Origin: Rhea pennata
Lineage: Eukaryota; Chordata; Aves; Rheiformes; Rheidae
Length of the DNA: 64,000 nt
NCBI RefSeq assembly: GCF_028389875.1
Contig: NC_084664.1
Coordinates: 115,141,466-115,205,465, forward strand
Reading direction: 5' to 3'
The position numbers were made by a program, and so were the translations under genes. The number at the start of each line of letters is the position of its first letter. The first letter of the stretch is position 1. Positions 24,524 through 36,500 of the stretch are shown one piece after another. Below the pieces are notes generated by a model. That model saw only the letters and a program-made list of their open reading frames with translations. It did no database searches and was not told where the DNA came from.

Positions 24524-27500
24524 GTGAGCGGCCGTGGGGAAGGAGAAGGCGGGCGGGGAGCAGCGCGGATGTGGGACGAGGGTCTCGCGGGGGCGGTGCG
24601 GCCCCGCCCCCTGCGTCATGGCGGGGGGCGGGGCCGGCACGTGGCGGGGCGCGAGGGCGCGGGCAGCCCCTTGCCTGCCCCTCCCCCAACTACCCCCACT
24701 CGCCTGGGCGCTAACGGCCGCTAACGGCCGCGCCAGCCCGCGGGGAAAAGGGGTAAAGAGCAGACAAAGCTGGAGGTGTGAGGTGGCTCTCACAGCGGCG
24801 ATGGAGGAGCCCTTAGTGTTCTCGCTGAGCTGGGCAGCGGTGTGCTGGGTCTTTCGGTGTAAACCCTTATCCTGTCAGTGGAAATACTAAATCAAAATGA
24901 GTGGATTTAAGTAGCTTTTCGTCAACCACAAGTCATGTGAGGGGCTTCTTGCCGGAAGGCCTTGATATCCTCCAAATGACAGCTTCGTTGTGTTTGCTCA
25001 AGCACTGAGAGGTGACTGAAATGTTGTACTGAATATGCTGATTTCAGATTTTTTAATAGATAGCATTGCAAGCAGCAAGAAATGTCTCACCCGGTAGTTA
25101 CACTGATTGGGAGCAGCAGGCACGTGTTGCAGCTGCTCCCTGAGTGGCCTTGTCACTGCTAAGAGTTACAGACAATCCACAGAAATGCAGAAGGCACTTG
25201 TGTGCATGGGAGAACTGAGCGAAGTCTGCTTACAGGGTGAGCCTGAATTGGTGCCACCTGTATTTGTGGCCTTCTAGTGGAGTCAGCTATAGTGAAACTT
25301 GTCACATTTGTAAGTGAACTGTAGAGTGGCATGTCTTAAAATTGTGCTTGGCACAAAAACTATTGTCATTTACTTTAATGTACCCCTTTTCTAGCTTGAT
25401 GAAATTGAAGCCCTATCATCCATATATGGTGAAGATTGGTGTGTTGTTGATGAAGATGAAAAAATCTATTGCATTAAGATCAGCAATTGTCTGGAGCAAC
25501 CTAAATGGACCCTCTGTTTACAGGTATAGTATTGTTAAAAGTTTGGCACAGAATATGCCACTGGATCCCCACATAAAAACTTGTTTTTGCATGAAACCCT
25601 TTTAAATAGGATTCAGTATGGATCAACAAGATTCTGAATCAGAGTACTTGATAGACTTTTCAGTGATGGTTCCTGTAACACGTCAGTGTGCTTGTAACAT
25701 TTAAGGAACATTACATAGCCTAATTCCAGTGGTTTCCCCACTAATTTCAGTGGTCTTCCCCAAGTCTCCTTTTTAAATTATGTTTTTACATCGGCTTTGC
25801 GTAGGAGAACTCAGTGAACCAGCTGTGGCCACTTCTAGACTTACTTTCTGTGAAGCATGGAGACAAACTGAAATCAGATCAATTTAACTGACTAACTTAC
25901 TACTATGTGTTTAGAGCACTGAAAACAAGTTTTATTTAGAGGAGGTAACACTGAAGTGTCTAATTACAGAAGTGCAGAGCCCTTACATAAATCTGGCAGC
26001 CATGCATGTAGCTATTTTGAAGTTTCTTTTGTGCCTTTGTTTGCATGATATTTCATCCCCAAAGATTACACTGTGAAATATATTATTTGTATGTATAACA
26101 GTTATTGGAATCCTGAGTATAGACATAAAGGTTTTTTCATTCTGCAACAACAAAGCCAATTGTTGTGTTCATTTGAAACAGTGATTGTGGCCCTAATGCT
26201 GCACATCAGAGTCTGTAAGTAAAGCTCAGGTAATTGAGAGGAATAGCTTGAGGAATATTTATACCAAGTTTCTTTCAGGTAGTTTTGCCTCCAGGATATC
26301 CAGCTGCCGAGCCACCTATTTATCAACTGAAGTAAGTGAAGTTTCTTGTCAGTTTTTTTTTCTATTAAACATTTGTATCTCTTTTATGAATTACCACCAT
26401 TAACTGTTTAAAGCGTAGCTTGAAGTTCAGTTAAGATGGCTTCTTGAATTAAAATATCCTGAGGGTATGGATGTTTCAAGTGAGAATATTTACTCTTTTT
26501 CCCAAGCCAGCCTCCTGGGGCTCTCAATGACAATTCATTCTCTTCCTGCAAAACTCTGCTAATGAAACTGTTACTTTGTTGCAAGGCAACAATAAGACTG
26601 TGGCAATATGGTGACTGTTGCATGTCCCACTGTTTACTTGAGAACCCCTCTTGCCTGGATCCTTCTGTCAGTTTATAAGGCAGATTTTTTGTCTGAGCAC
26701 TGATTCTTTTGGGATGGAACCAAGCAGACAAGCTATTTTACTCTTTTCTTTCCCTGTTCCTCACATGCCTTGGTTCCTGTAAGGAGGAAGTCCTGATATG
26801 TAAGCCAAAGGCAATGGAGATGTTCTAGCCGGACCCTTGATTCTGATGATAGAGGGACCAAGCCTGCATGGCATGATACAGAGCATGTCTGTCAGAGTTT
26901 TAGTTTATTGCTGAGACAATAGAAAATAGTGCTGGTAAACTTGAGACTAAGTGTATTTTAACATGAGACCAGGAGGATACCAGTACAGAACTGAAGGGTC
27001 ATTGTAAATTGGATAGGTGCTACAATGCTGAAGGAGCCAGAAAAGTAAGCTAATGATGCATAAGGTGATTCTGGAGTGACAATGGCCTACGATGAAGAAT
27101 GAGTCCAGCTTTCTTATCTGAAGTGAGTGTAAGCCCAAGGACTGAGTTTTGAAGGGAAACTAGATGCTCATAGTTTTACCGAGATTTTAAAAACTGAAAT
27201 CATGTTTAGCAGGAATGATTGACAAAACTTTACTCTTATGTTTTCTGTCACATTTATTTTAAAATGAACATTTGTTGAGCTCAGTAGAGATGCCGAAATC
27301 AGTGTACGGGTACCATTTTCACTGTATTCTTTTTTCATCCTAGTGCCTCTTGGCTTCGAGGACAGGATTATATGGAACTAGCAAATAGCTTGGAAGAAAT
27401 ATACATGTAAGTGATAGGCAGTGGAATGTATTAAAAAGAGACAATGGATTTCCAGTTTCATGTCAGGCTCTATGCGTATTTTTAAGTACCCATATTAGCA

Positions 27501-30500
27501 GTTACAAAATGGTAGTTACAATAGCCATACAAACGTTAAGTTTCATTTATAAATCAAACCATCAAATATGCTGTATATTTACTGTACATAACATTTGTGA
27601 GAACAAAAGTGTGTTAAACCCTATGTCTATTTCTTTTATATTGTTTAAACCTGGTGCTCTTTGTAGATAAAAGTCTTCATTTTGCCTCCTAATCTGTGAT
27701 CTTTTAGATTTTATGAGTTTCATAAAGAATTTGGTGCTATGAAGTGCACAATTTATGCATCTGTTCTGTATTTGGATATTAAACTGTAAGATGTGAAAAT
27801 ATTTATTGTTATCTTAGAGAAAAGAGACAAAACAATTTTGTATTAAAAAGCAGTATTTCAGCTAAGAGATGAGTGAGTTTTTAAAGTAAATTAAACCATG
27901 TTTAGGATCTATTAACAACAATAAAGTATCAGAGACCGTTTATTATCATAGCATGCAGTTAACGTAGCAGCAACTCATAATACAAGAGAATAAACATAAC
28001 ATTTAGAAATACTCAGGTTATAAGGTTTTGAAGTACTGTGAAGTTGCCATAGTTAGCATAGTAATTATATACAGTTTATTTAATACTTTTAGTTTCCAAA
28101 GATAACTTTGTAAATGAAACTGAAATGTGTCATAAGCAGTAATTTGGGCACAACTTGAACATAGGAAAAGTATTGTTTTTTTAAAGGCATACAAAAAGGA
28201 AGATGATATTCCAGCCTGGATAAGGGTTTTTTTCTAGTTACTCTGTTACCTTGGCTGACTGAGTTTCTTAATGAAGTAATAGATAATTTAAGCAAACAAA
28301 AGAGAAGTGTTAGAAATGGAAGAGCATGTTCAGTAAAAAGTTATATGGGATCATATTAACCACAAATATTCAGTAGTGCAGAAAGAACAGAGATTGACCC
28401 TAACTCTCAGTCTGGGCACCTGAGTTGTGGGAGTCTCTACCAAGGGTAGAGCTACTGCAAGCTTTTCCTATGCTTTGTCCTGAGCATCTGGAGCAAATTG
28501 TCACATGACAGTTGCGGAGAGGAACAGTCTACTTCTGAAGCACTCGCAACAATCTTGTAGATTGTTAAGTTATGCTATTCAGGTCAGTCCGTAGGAGCTC
28601 TGTTTTGTCTGTATCAGTTGATTTTGAAAAACCTCCCTGGTCTCTTGTCATTTTTATTTGTTCAGCAGAAAATGAATGTGTTTCTGTTTTAGGCCATATA
28701 TGTCATTTTAAACTATGTTTCAAACAATAATCTCCAGTGTAATGGAACATTAACTCAATTTAATCCAAATATTCCACTCTTGCAGTAGTCACTGATGTGC
28801 ACAGTATTCCTTGAAAGTCTTTGACCTATTAAAAGGTCTGGGTAATTATCTGGGTAATTATCTGGTAAACATGGGTACACTGCATGGTTTGCAGGTGCAC
28901 TTTTAGCAATTGTTTAGGTGATCTACTTCGCTTCTAATCCCTAGCACTCTAAACTACCTGCTTTTGCGATCTAAAACAATTTGAACTATATTGTCAGTCA
29001 CTAGTCTTCATAATGAAGTGGGAAAACCAGATAATTACAGATCACAAGTCAATTTGAGGAGACCCAAAATACTTAAAAATGTAACAAATATTTTTTTTTT
29101 AGATAGTCCCAAAGCAAAAGATTTATTTGGTACAAAACTTTTTTGGGGACTTAAATACCGAAGTGACAAGATAAAAAACAGCCTAGAAAGATGACCTTTA
29201 AGACTAAGTGTAACTTGCTAATAATAGGTAAAAGTTGAAATTGGGTTATAACTATAGAAATTGCTAATTACTTGCTCACAGGAGAGAAATCATATTCATT
29301 CTCTCTCTCTCATTCCAAAGCATTTCCTAGTATCATATTTCTTAATATGGACCTGTTATGAGATTGAGAAATGGTAAATATATTTTAGAGAACTACTATG
29401 AAGTTTAATTCTTGATTCTGTAGTTAAAATGTCGTAATTAAATGTAACTCCTCGTGTATTGAAATGGTGCTTCTATATGATAAGCAGCAGCATGAAGTAG
29501 GGCACTGACTTGTTCTGGAATCTGTCCAGATTTTGAGAGTCCAAATTTGACCTAGCTACACGTTTATAACATCCTTACTGTTCCTTGAATATTCTTGAAA
29601 AATGTATATCTGTTTGAATTTTTGATTTTGTTCAGCAACAGTGCTGTGCACAATTAGCAAAGTACATATTTAAAAATGTACTTTTGTTATTGATATGTAC
29701 TTATATGTTGCCCCAGTTGGTGGCAGTAAGTATAAAATTATTAGAATGTGTGAGTTAGCTAAGGCTCTAAATCTTCGGTTTTGGTTTTGAGACAAACATG
29801 CACAACTCGTATCAAAGATTATTTCTCAGGACACTTTTAAATACATTTTGGGTTGTTTGGGTCTTGCTGTGCATGAAGACAACATTACTTAGTTCTGAAT
29901 ATAAGCACAAAAAGCATATATTTACAGTGATGCTGCCTAACTAAGGACTCCCAGACCCAAGTCCTAACTTTTTCTCCCCATCCTACAGGACTGCTCCTTA
30001 CCCAGACTCTAGCACATCCATCCAGTGCTCCATTTGGTCTACTGCTGCTGCCGTACTATGCAGTCTACCAAACACTAGATGTATGTGTAATGAGTGCATG
30101 AGCAGGAAAAGAAGGGGCACCTTTCCAAGGAAGAGCCCCTGCAAACATAAAGGCGAAGACTCTCCTACAGCTACAAAATGGCTGAAGGAGCTCACTACTG
30201 GCTGTATAATACTGGCTGTTATAGAGAACAACTGACCTAAAGAAAGCTCTGCAGCTAGATGCTCTGACTTAGCATTCTTTCAAAAAGTTACTCAGTAGGG
30301 CAGACTGCACAACTTACGCTTTCTCAGCTGCTTTCACTTCCTTGTGTGGCCAGTTTCCATCAGTTGCCTGTTTCCCTCCATCGTTGGTACTTTTAATGTC
30401 AAAGACTGTATATAATGATGCAGAAGTCAGCTGTTTCATACAGTGAACCTCACCTAAACAGACCTTTAAACAAGCCTGTCAAAGCTCTTTATCACACTAG

Positions 30501-33500
30501 ACTGTAAAGTTCTGTTTTTGCATGTCTGAAATCTGCATGTTGTTTAACATAGATACTTTCCAAGTGAAATCAGCAAAAAGGATTCTTATTCATTGTGAAT
30601 TTTAAACGACTTCCAGACAGAACCTTGGTGAAAGTATTCTTTATTTATGGGTGGAGAAGATACGAGAAGTTCTGATAGAAAAGGCACAGTCATCAGGCTC
30701 AGGTACTTAAGAAAATATATATTTTTTTAATTTATTTCTATTTAATTCTGATTTACTTGCAAAGTAAGATTTCACTGTGACTGGTTTATGTCCAGTTTTG
30801 TATTGGATCTAGATAAAAGAAAACAGCAGTCTCTAATTCTACGGCTTATTGTTTTACCACCATGATCTTCCCTTTTTAAAAAGCAATAGGAAAAAAAAAA
30901 AAAGAGGGATGTCAGTGAACTAGGACAAGGTCATCAGTCCTCTTAGGAACTGAATTACTTCCTTAATGGCAGAGTTCAATATACAGGTACATCAAGCATT
31001 GTCCTCTAGTCTACGAAGAAATCATTCATAGCAGTACACACTTCTGATATTGAGTACACTCTTGAAAGACTGAGAATGGCCTGAAGAGAAGACAAAATTC
31101 AGTGGAATATGCAGACAAATGATCATATTCCATCTCAATTGCATTATACTATATTGAGATGAAAACATATGATCATTAGTGTTGCAGTTATTCTGCTGTT
31201 GCAGGGGTACATACTGTTGCTTACAGTGACAGAGTTTGTGTAAGTTCACAGTCATTCTTTTGAAGAGCTTTTTTCTTTTTCATTTAGCATTAGCATTTGC
31301 AGATGCTAATCTATTAAATGCATGAGAGACATACATACATCTCATGTATTTGTGGCAGAAGGAGACTTTTTTCTATGGTAAATGTTAGCTTGGTTCTGAG
31401 GAGTAAACGACTGAAGAGAAAAAATATATATATTTTCAATGCTTCTTCATAGTATGGTCTAGTTTTAGTCTTTCAATAAACTGTGCATTTTGGTGCTATG
31501 TCAAAAGAATTTAAAATGTCATTTTTCATTGACATGACTGAAGGAGTAGATACTGAAAAGTTAAAGTTTTAGTGACAATGTTGGAAATTTTTTGGGTATT
31601 TGAACCTTAAGGCTTCCAACTAATAATTTTTCTAGACCATTTTAGCATGCTGTATTGCACCTCTTCTTTTTTATTAAAAAAAGAAGTGTGTTACAAACCT
31701 GCATTATCATAGCATCATATGCCCTCTAAATAGATAACTAGATTGTGATATACTAACTTGTCTGTATGTCCCTCTATATCTAGTTGTCTGAGTAGTGGAA
31801 GTGTATGATATTTAAACTTTTGCTATTGACTGTTATTTTTCATATATCCTTTGCATGAAGAAAAATATGACTGCAGGACTCTCAGAGCAGATTAAAAATG
31901 TCTAGGGAGATGTTTCGAATTTAATGATTTTTGTAACCTAATTAAGTAACATTGAACTATAGCTTTACGTTTTTCCAGAAATGACCAACAAATGACTGAA
32001 CGCCTCTGAGTGGAGACTGTTTCGGTCTCTAAATTCAGATTAGATTAACAGCAGCATTGTAAACATTTAATGGAAAATGTAAACATTGATTTTTTTTATC
32101 TTAGAAATAATGTTAATTAGTATTAAAGCAGAAGATATTATGTAATGGATTGCACATGGATCCCATACCATGACTGTCCTGTTCCTAATTCTAGACAAAA
32201 TTTTAGCTAATGCTTGATTAAACATTTCTGATTTTGCTGCAATTAATTTTATTCTACATTTTGTAATTTGAGGAAAAGCAACTGGAAATGCTGTATTATC
32301 TTCCAAAAAATGTCTAATAAATTCTACTACATACATGTTAGCAGAACCAGATAATAAGAAAATCAGTGAAGAAGTCGATGAAGATAATGAAGATGATTTT
32401 CTCTTGGACCATCAGCCAGTTCAGGAAGATTCAGTTAAAATGCTGAATTTTATTACATCTGAAAGCCAAGAAGGTAAAAATATTTCCTTATTAATTCTGA
32501 TGAAATAGTTTAGAAGAGAGAGATCTTAAGTTTCTTTTTTTCTACTCAGCTTTTGAGTAAAGCAAATTAATAACATTAAAGATTACAGTAGATATGAATA
32601 ACTATCACAGAAAAGCTACATATTTTTGGTGGTTCTATATGTGAGCTTGTATACTTAACTTTAAAAAGGGGACTAGTTAAAGTTAAAACATTCTTTACTT
32701 ATGTAGCCATATATATTGTTTCAAGACCCTAAAAAGAAAAGAAGCATTTCCTGTTTGTGATCTGTAGATGAAGAACTGCCGTTGATACATCATGGAAACC
32801 CAATCACAGACCGAAGGAGTACCTTCCAGGCACATCTGGCTCCTGTGGTGACACCTCGACAAGTTAGTACAGATTGAGGAACAGACTCTTACAGTTTTTC
32901 TGTCTATACTTTGATAAAGCACTACTGAAATACTTGGAATTAGTATTGCGTATTTCTTTCTTTCTGTGTATCTTTGTGTGCTAGTATTGTCTGAATACGC
33001 ATCAGCTATTGGCTTGTATTATCAGCTAAATAATTGCTCTGCAATGCTTCCCAGTAGTTTTCCAGATTTATTGTTGAAGTAGGTCGGTATTGCTGTTTCT
33101 TTGTGTTAAGTGCCTTAGATGTAAGAGAGAGAATAAGAATACTGGTATCTGCCTTTTGAATGTTGATAGTTTGTCATATGATATTTGGAAGCCACTGAGT
33201 CTGCCATATGCTGCTTGGAAAATGAATTAAAATGTTTTCATAAATATTTGCTCCAGAAAGAGATTCTATAGAAAAATAAACCTGGTTAAAATGCATAAGC
33301 AAATCTTCATCTAGAAATAAGTGAGGAGGTAAGCATGGTTATGCAGTAATGTTTGTCTACAAGAAGTAGGAATATTTAACTAATTCACATCAATCAGTGC
33401 AGCTGTCTCTGATACAGACAAGTAGCGGATGTTTACCCGGGTAGGCTGGCTATATTTTGTTTCCCATCATACATCCCAGCTTTTAGCTATTTAACACAAG

Positions 33501-36500
33501 GCATAGAAGGTATCCTTGTGTTTAATACTCCTGATTCTTCTTTCTTCTTCCTGGAAGTTGTCCTCTTGGTTTTTTTTGAACTAGACTTAACTTTTGGAAT
33601 CCAGAACATGATAAGAAAATATAATTTCCTGTGTTTCCTGTGGTCAGTCCATTATAATTTCATTTGTTGTCCCCTTAGTTTCTGTAGCATGTCAAATAGT
33701 AAATAATAATTACCTCTTACTTCTTCTATGCAGTTGAACTTTATAGTTATCATATTTTATAGGCTTTACTTTTCTGTTTTCCAGGCCAAAGAGCCGTGGT
33801 CTATTTTGATGCTTCTTACATGGAGGTGATTCTGTACACATATTTATTTTCTTTTCTCTTCTTCTTATATTTTCTGTATTTTTGAGATGCAGTCCAGAAC
33901 TATACACAACGTTCAAGATGCAATCACACCAAGGACTTAAGTGATGTAAAGTTTTCTGTTTTCCCTGTTCATTTCCTAGTAATACCTTTCAGTTTGCTTG
34001 TTTGTTTGCTTGTAACAGAATGCTGATCTATTATTTTCATAGAAATGTCTGGTATAGCTCCAAGATCTCTTTCTGAGTGCTAATAACTAGTTTGGAGTTG
34101 CTTTTACATCACTTTGCATTTATTAATATGATCTCCATTGGTGATCTCCCTTTAGTGTGGAAATTACTGATTTACTCATCTTTTCTTATCATTAACCAAG
34201 TTTTAATGATATGAAAAGGAGAATTTTCCTCTTTTATTTATCTAATTCTCCCTTTTGTTTGAAGAATCTTTGGCAAGGGATCTTGTAAAATGCTTTTTGA
34301 GATTCCAGGTAGGCTAGATCGACCAGATGTACATGCTCAATGATTGTGAAAGATTGTTGCCGGATTTTTGAGGCATAATTTCCTGTACAAAAGGTGTATC
34401 TTGATATGACTGGCTATTAATTCTATTTTTTGTACTAGGCAAACTAACAGAAGATAAACCAAACATAATACTTGTTGGTCTTTACTTCCCTGAATCCTTC
34501 CTGGAGAGCTTTTGAAATGTTTATATTAGGTCACCTCGCATTCCTCTGCTCTGCTGCAGAAGCAATTTCAACTGATAAGTTAGATTCCTTATCATAGTTT
34601 GATAACTTCATACTCAAATTCCTCTTAAACATTTAAATAAAAATATGATCTAATTCTGCTGATTTTGTTCCATTCATTTTGTCAGCATGTTCTAAAATCT
34701 GGCTTTGCAATAAGTCACCACTGTATCATCCTTATCTGACCATTTAAGTTCTCAAACACTGCACAGCCATTTAGTTTTTGTGCTTCAGCTCTATCTTTGA
34801 ATGGTTCTTTTATATTAAGTTTGTATGTTCGCAACAGAGATTTCTGGTAGGCTTTTGTTTCTTACATATTTGAAAAAAAATCATGATTACTTTCATTTTT
34901 ATTACTCCAGAAAATTTGACTTGCCTTGCTGTGCTTTTCATGTCTGTCTTGCCATCTATACCTTGTCATGTTTTTGTTTGAATACAACTTCAGCTTTGTG
35001 AACCCTGAAAATAATTATGTTTTCAGGCTTATTGTGGAATAACTCAGGGTTTAAAACACTCTGTTATTGTTTTTGTTAAAGTAGCACTGAATCTCAAGAG
35101 CTTTCTTAGCTATGCTCAGTTCTTATGAACATTGTTGCTTCAGAAAGAGATGAGATCAGAATCATTGGCCTAACCTCCTTTTCTCGTTCTACAATAATGT
35201 CACTCATTGATGATGATTTATGAGTAAGACAACTCCTATTTAGAGGAAGTCCATATTAGCAGACATGGGTTTCCAAAAGGGCATGTCAGTGTCAAGAAAG
35301 AGTGTTTACTTAAAGCAAGTTAGTAATTTTCCTTTTGCATACAAAGACATTCTTAATTTCTTCTTTTATGACCCTTACGACAACATAACTCAATAGACCT
35401 AGGAATTTCAGGTCAAGTTTTCTTGGTATATGGTGAGTATAAAAGTAGAGCAACTCCCCAAGGATCAAATCCATCTTGTTTCACTGAATGTTGCTGTACA
35501 GTGAGACTTGATTGGTCTGCAGACTGCAGGACAGGTTTGCTTTGGTATAAATTCATTTTTCTGAAAGAAAGCCAGGAGGAGTGAAGGGTGGGATAAACAC
35601 TGCACCTATAATGAAAGCTAGCTTCTTGATCAACTGAAGAGATTAGTATGTGTACATAATACTTTATCCACATCATCTGTATGTTGTAGCAATTTTCACT
35701 GATTTTTAATACAGTACATAGATTGTTGGGTAAATTCTTTTATTGAATGCTTTTTATAATGGAATTTCGCTTTTACTGTAGTTTTGAATGATAGACTAAT
35801 ACAGTAGTTATTTATGTAATAGAGTATGCTACCATAAAACATATGAGAAAGGAAAGCGATAGATATATTTCATGTAGCAAGCTAGGTTTAGTACTGTTGC
35901 TTTTCCTTGTCTCCTTTTAGCTCGTTCTAATACTTAAAATGTACATTGTTCTTGGACTTGACATTTTTGTAAGGCAGTACAAAGAGCTGATCTATTTTGT
36001 CTTTTTTGAGCAGGCACCTGACTAACATGTAGAGAATTTACATCCCTTAATTTTGAGACTTTATTGTTCAGATAATCCGAAAAAAAATAATAATAGAGGA
36101 GAGAAACAGGGAAAGGGAGGCTCAAGAGCTACAACAGGGAGAAGAGTAGGCTATTACTTAGCTGTTAGATGTCTGTGTCAGAGGTTCATTGCTAATACAG
36201 ACATATAATTAATCTTTAGACATTTCTAGGAGCGTGATAGCTGACAAATGACTAATGTCAAAGGTGGTGATCATTTCATAGGCTTTGTACCCTAAATGCA
36301 TCTACTGAAATGTATTAAGTAATATAAGTTGTTTTTCTTCAATATTCTCGGGGGGGGGGGAGAGAAGAAAGTAGGTGCCTGAGGCAATGTTCTCAGTTAA
36401 TAATAGGAGTTTTTTCATTGGGATATCTTATATTTGAGGTAATTTTTAAAATTATTACTTGAATTTCTTCCAGAAGAATTGGAAATGGAACAACATAGCT

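Larger units (their letters stand above)
24020..24790 (+). promoter_or_regulatory. IMPACT: CpG-island promoter of IMPACT with NRF1-type sites
   Basis: A CpG-rich block that surrounds the IMPACT start codon and ends abruptly in AT-rich intron. Two matches to the NRF1 palindrome are visible at 24305-24316 (TGCGCACGCGCC) and 24411-24422 (AGCGCATGCGCG), and an ETS-like CGGAAG core lies on the minus strand near 24455-24461. No TATA box. The layout fits a housekeeping promoter. Confidence 0.8.
24524..32767 (+). other. IMPACT introns 1-6
   Basis: Introns 24524-25394, 25524-26278, 26332-27343, 27407-30616, 30703-32341 and 32474-32767. AT-rich apart from the CpG-island tail at the start of intron 1. 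The only tandem unit seen in intron 1 is a twice-repeated GCTAACGGCC at 24710-24730. No LINE or SINE recognised. Confidence 0.65.

Noticed and set aside
23991-24890. Several open frames on both strands in the IMPACT CpG island
   Set aside because: Composition artefact around the true first exon; only the short MAASDPETAQQQ frame joins to conserved exons.
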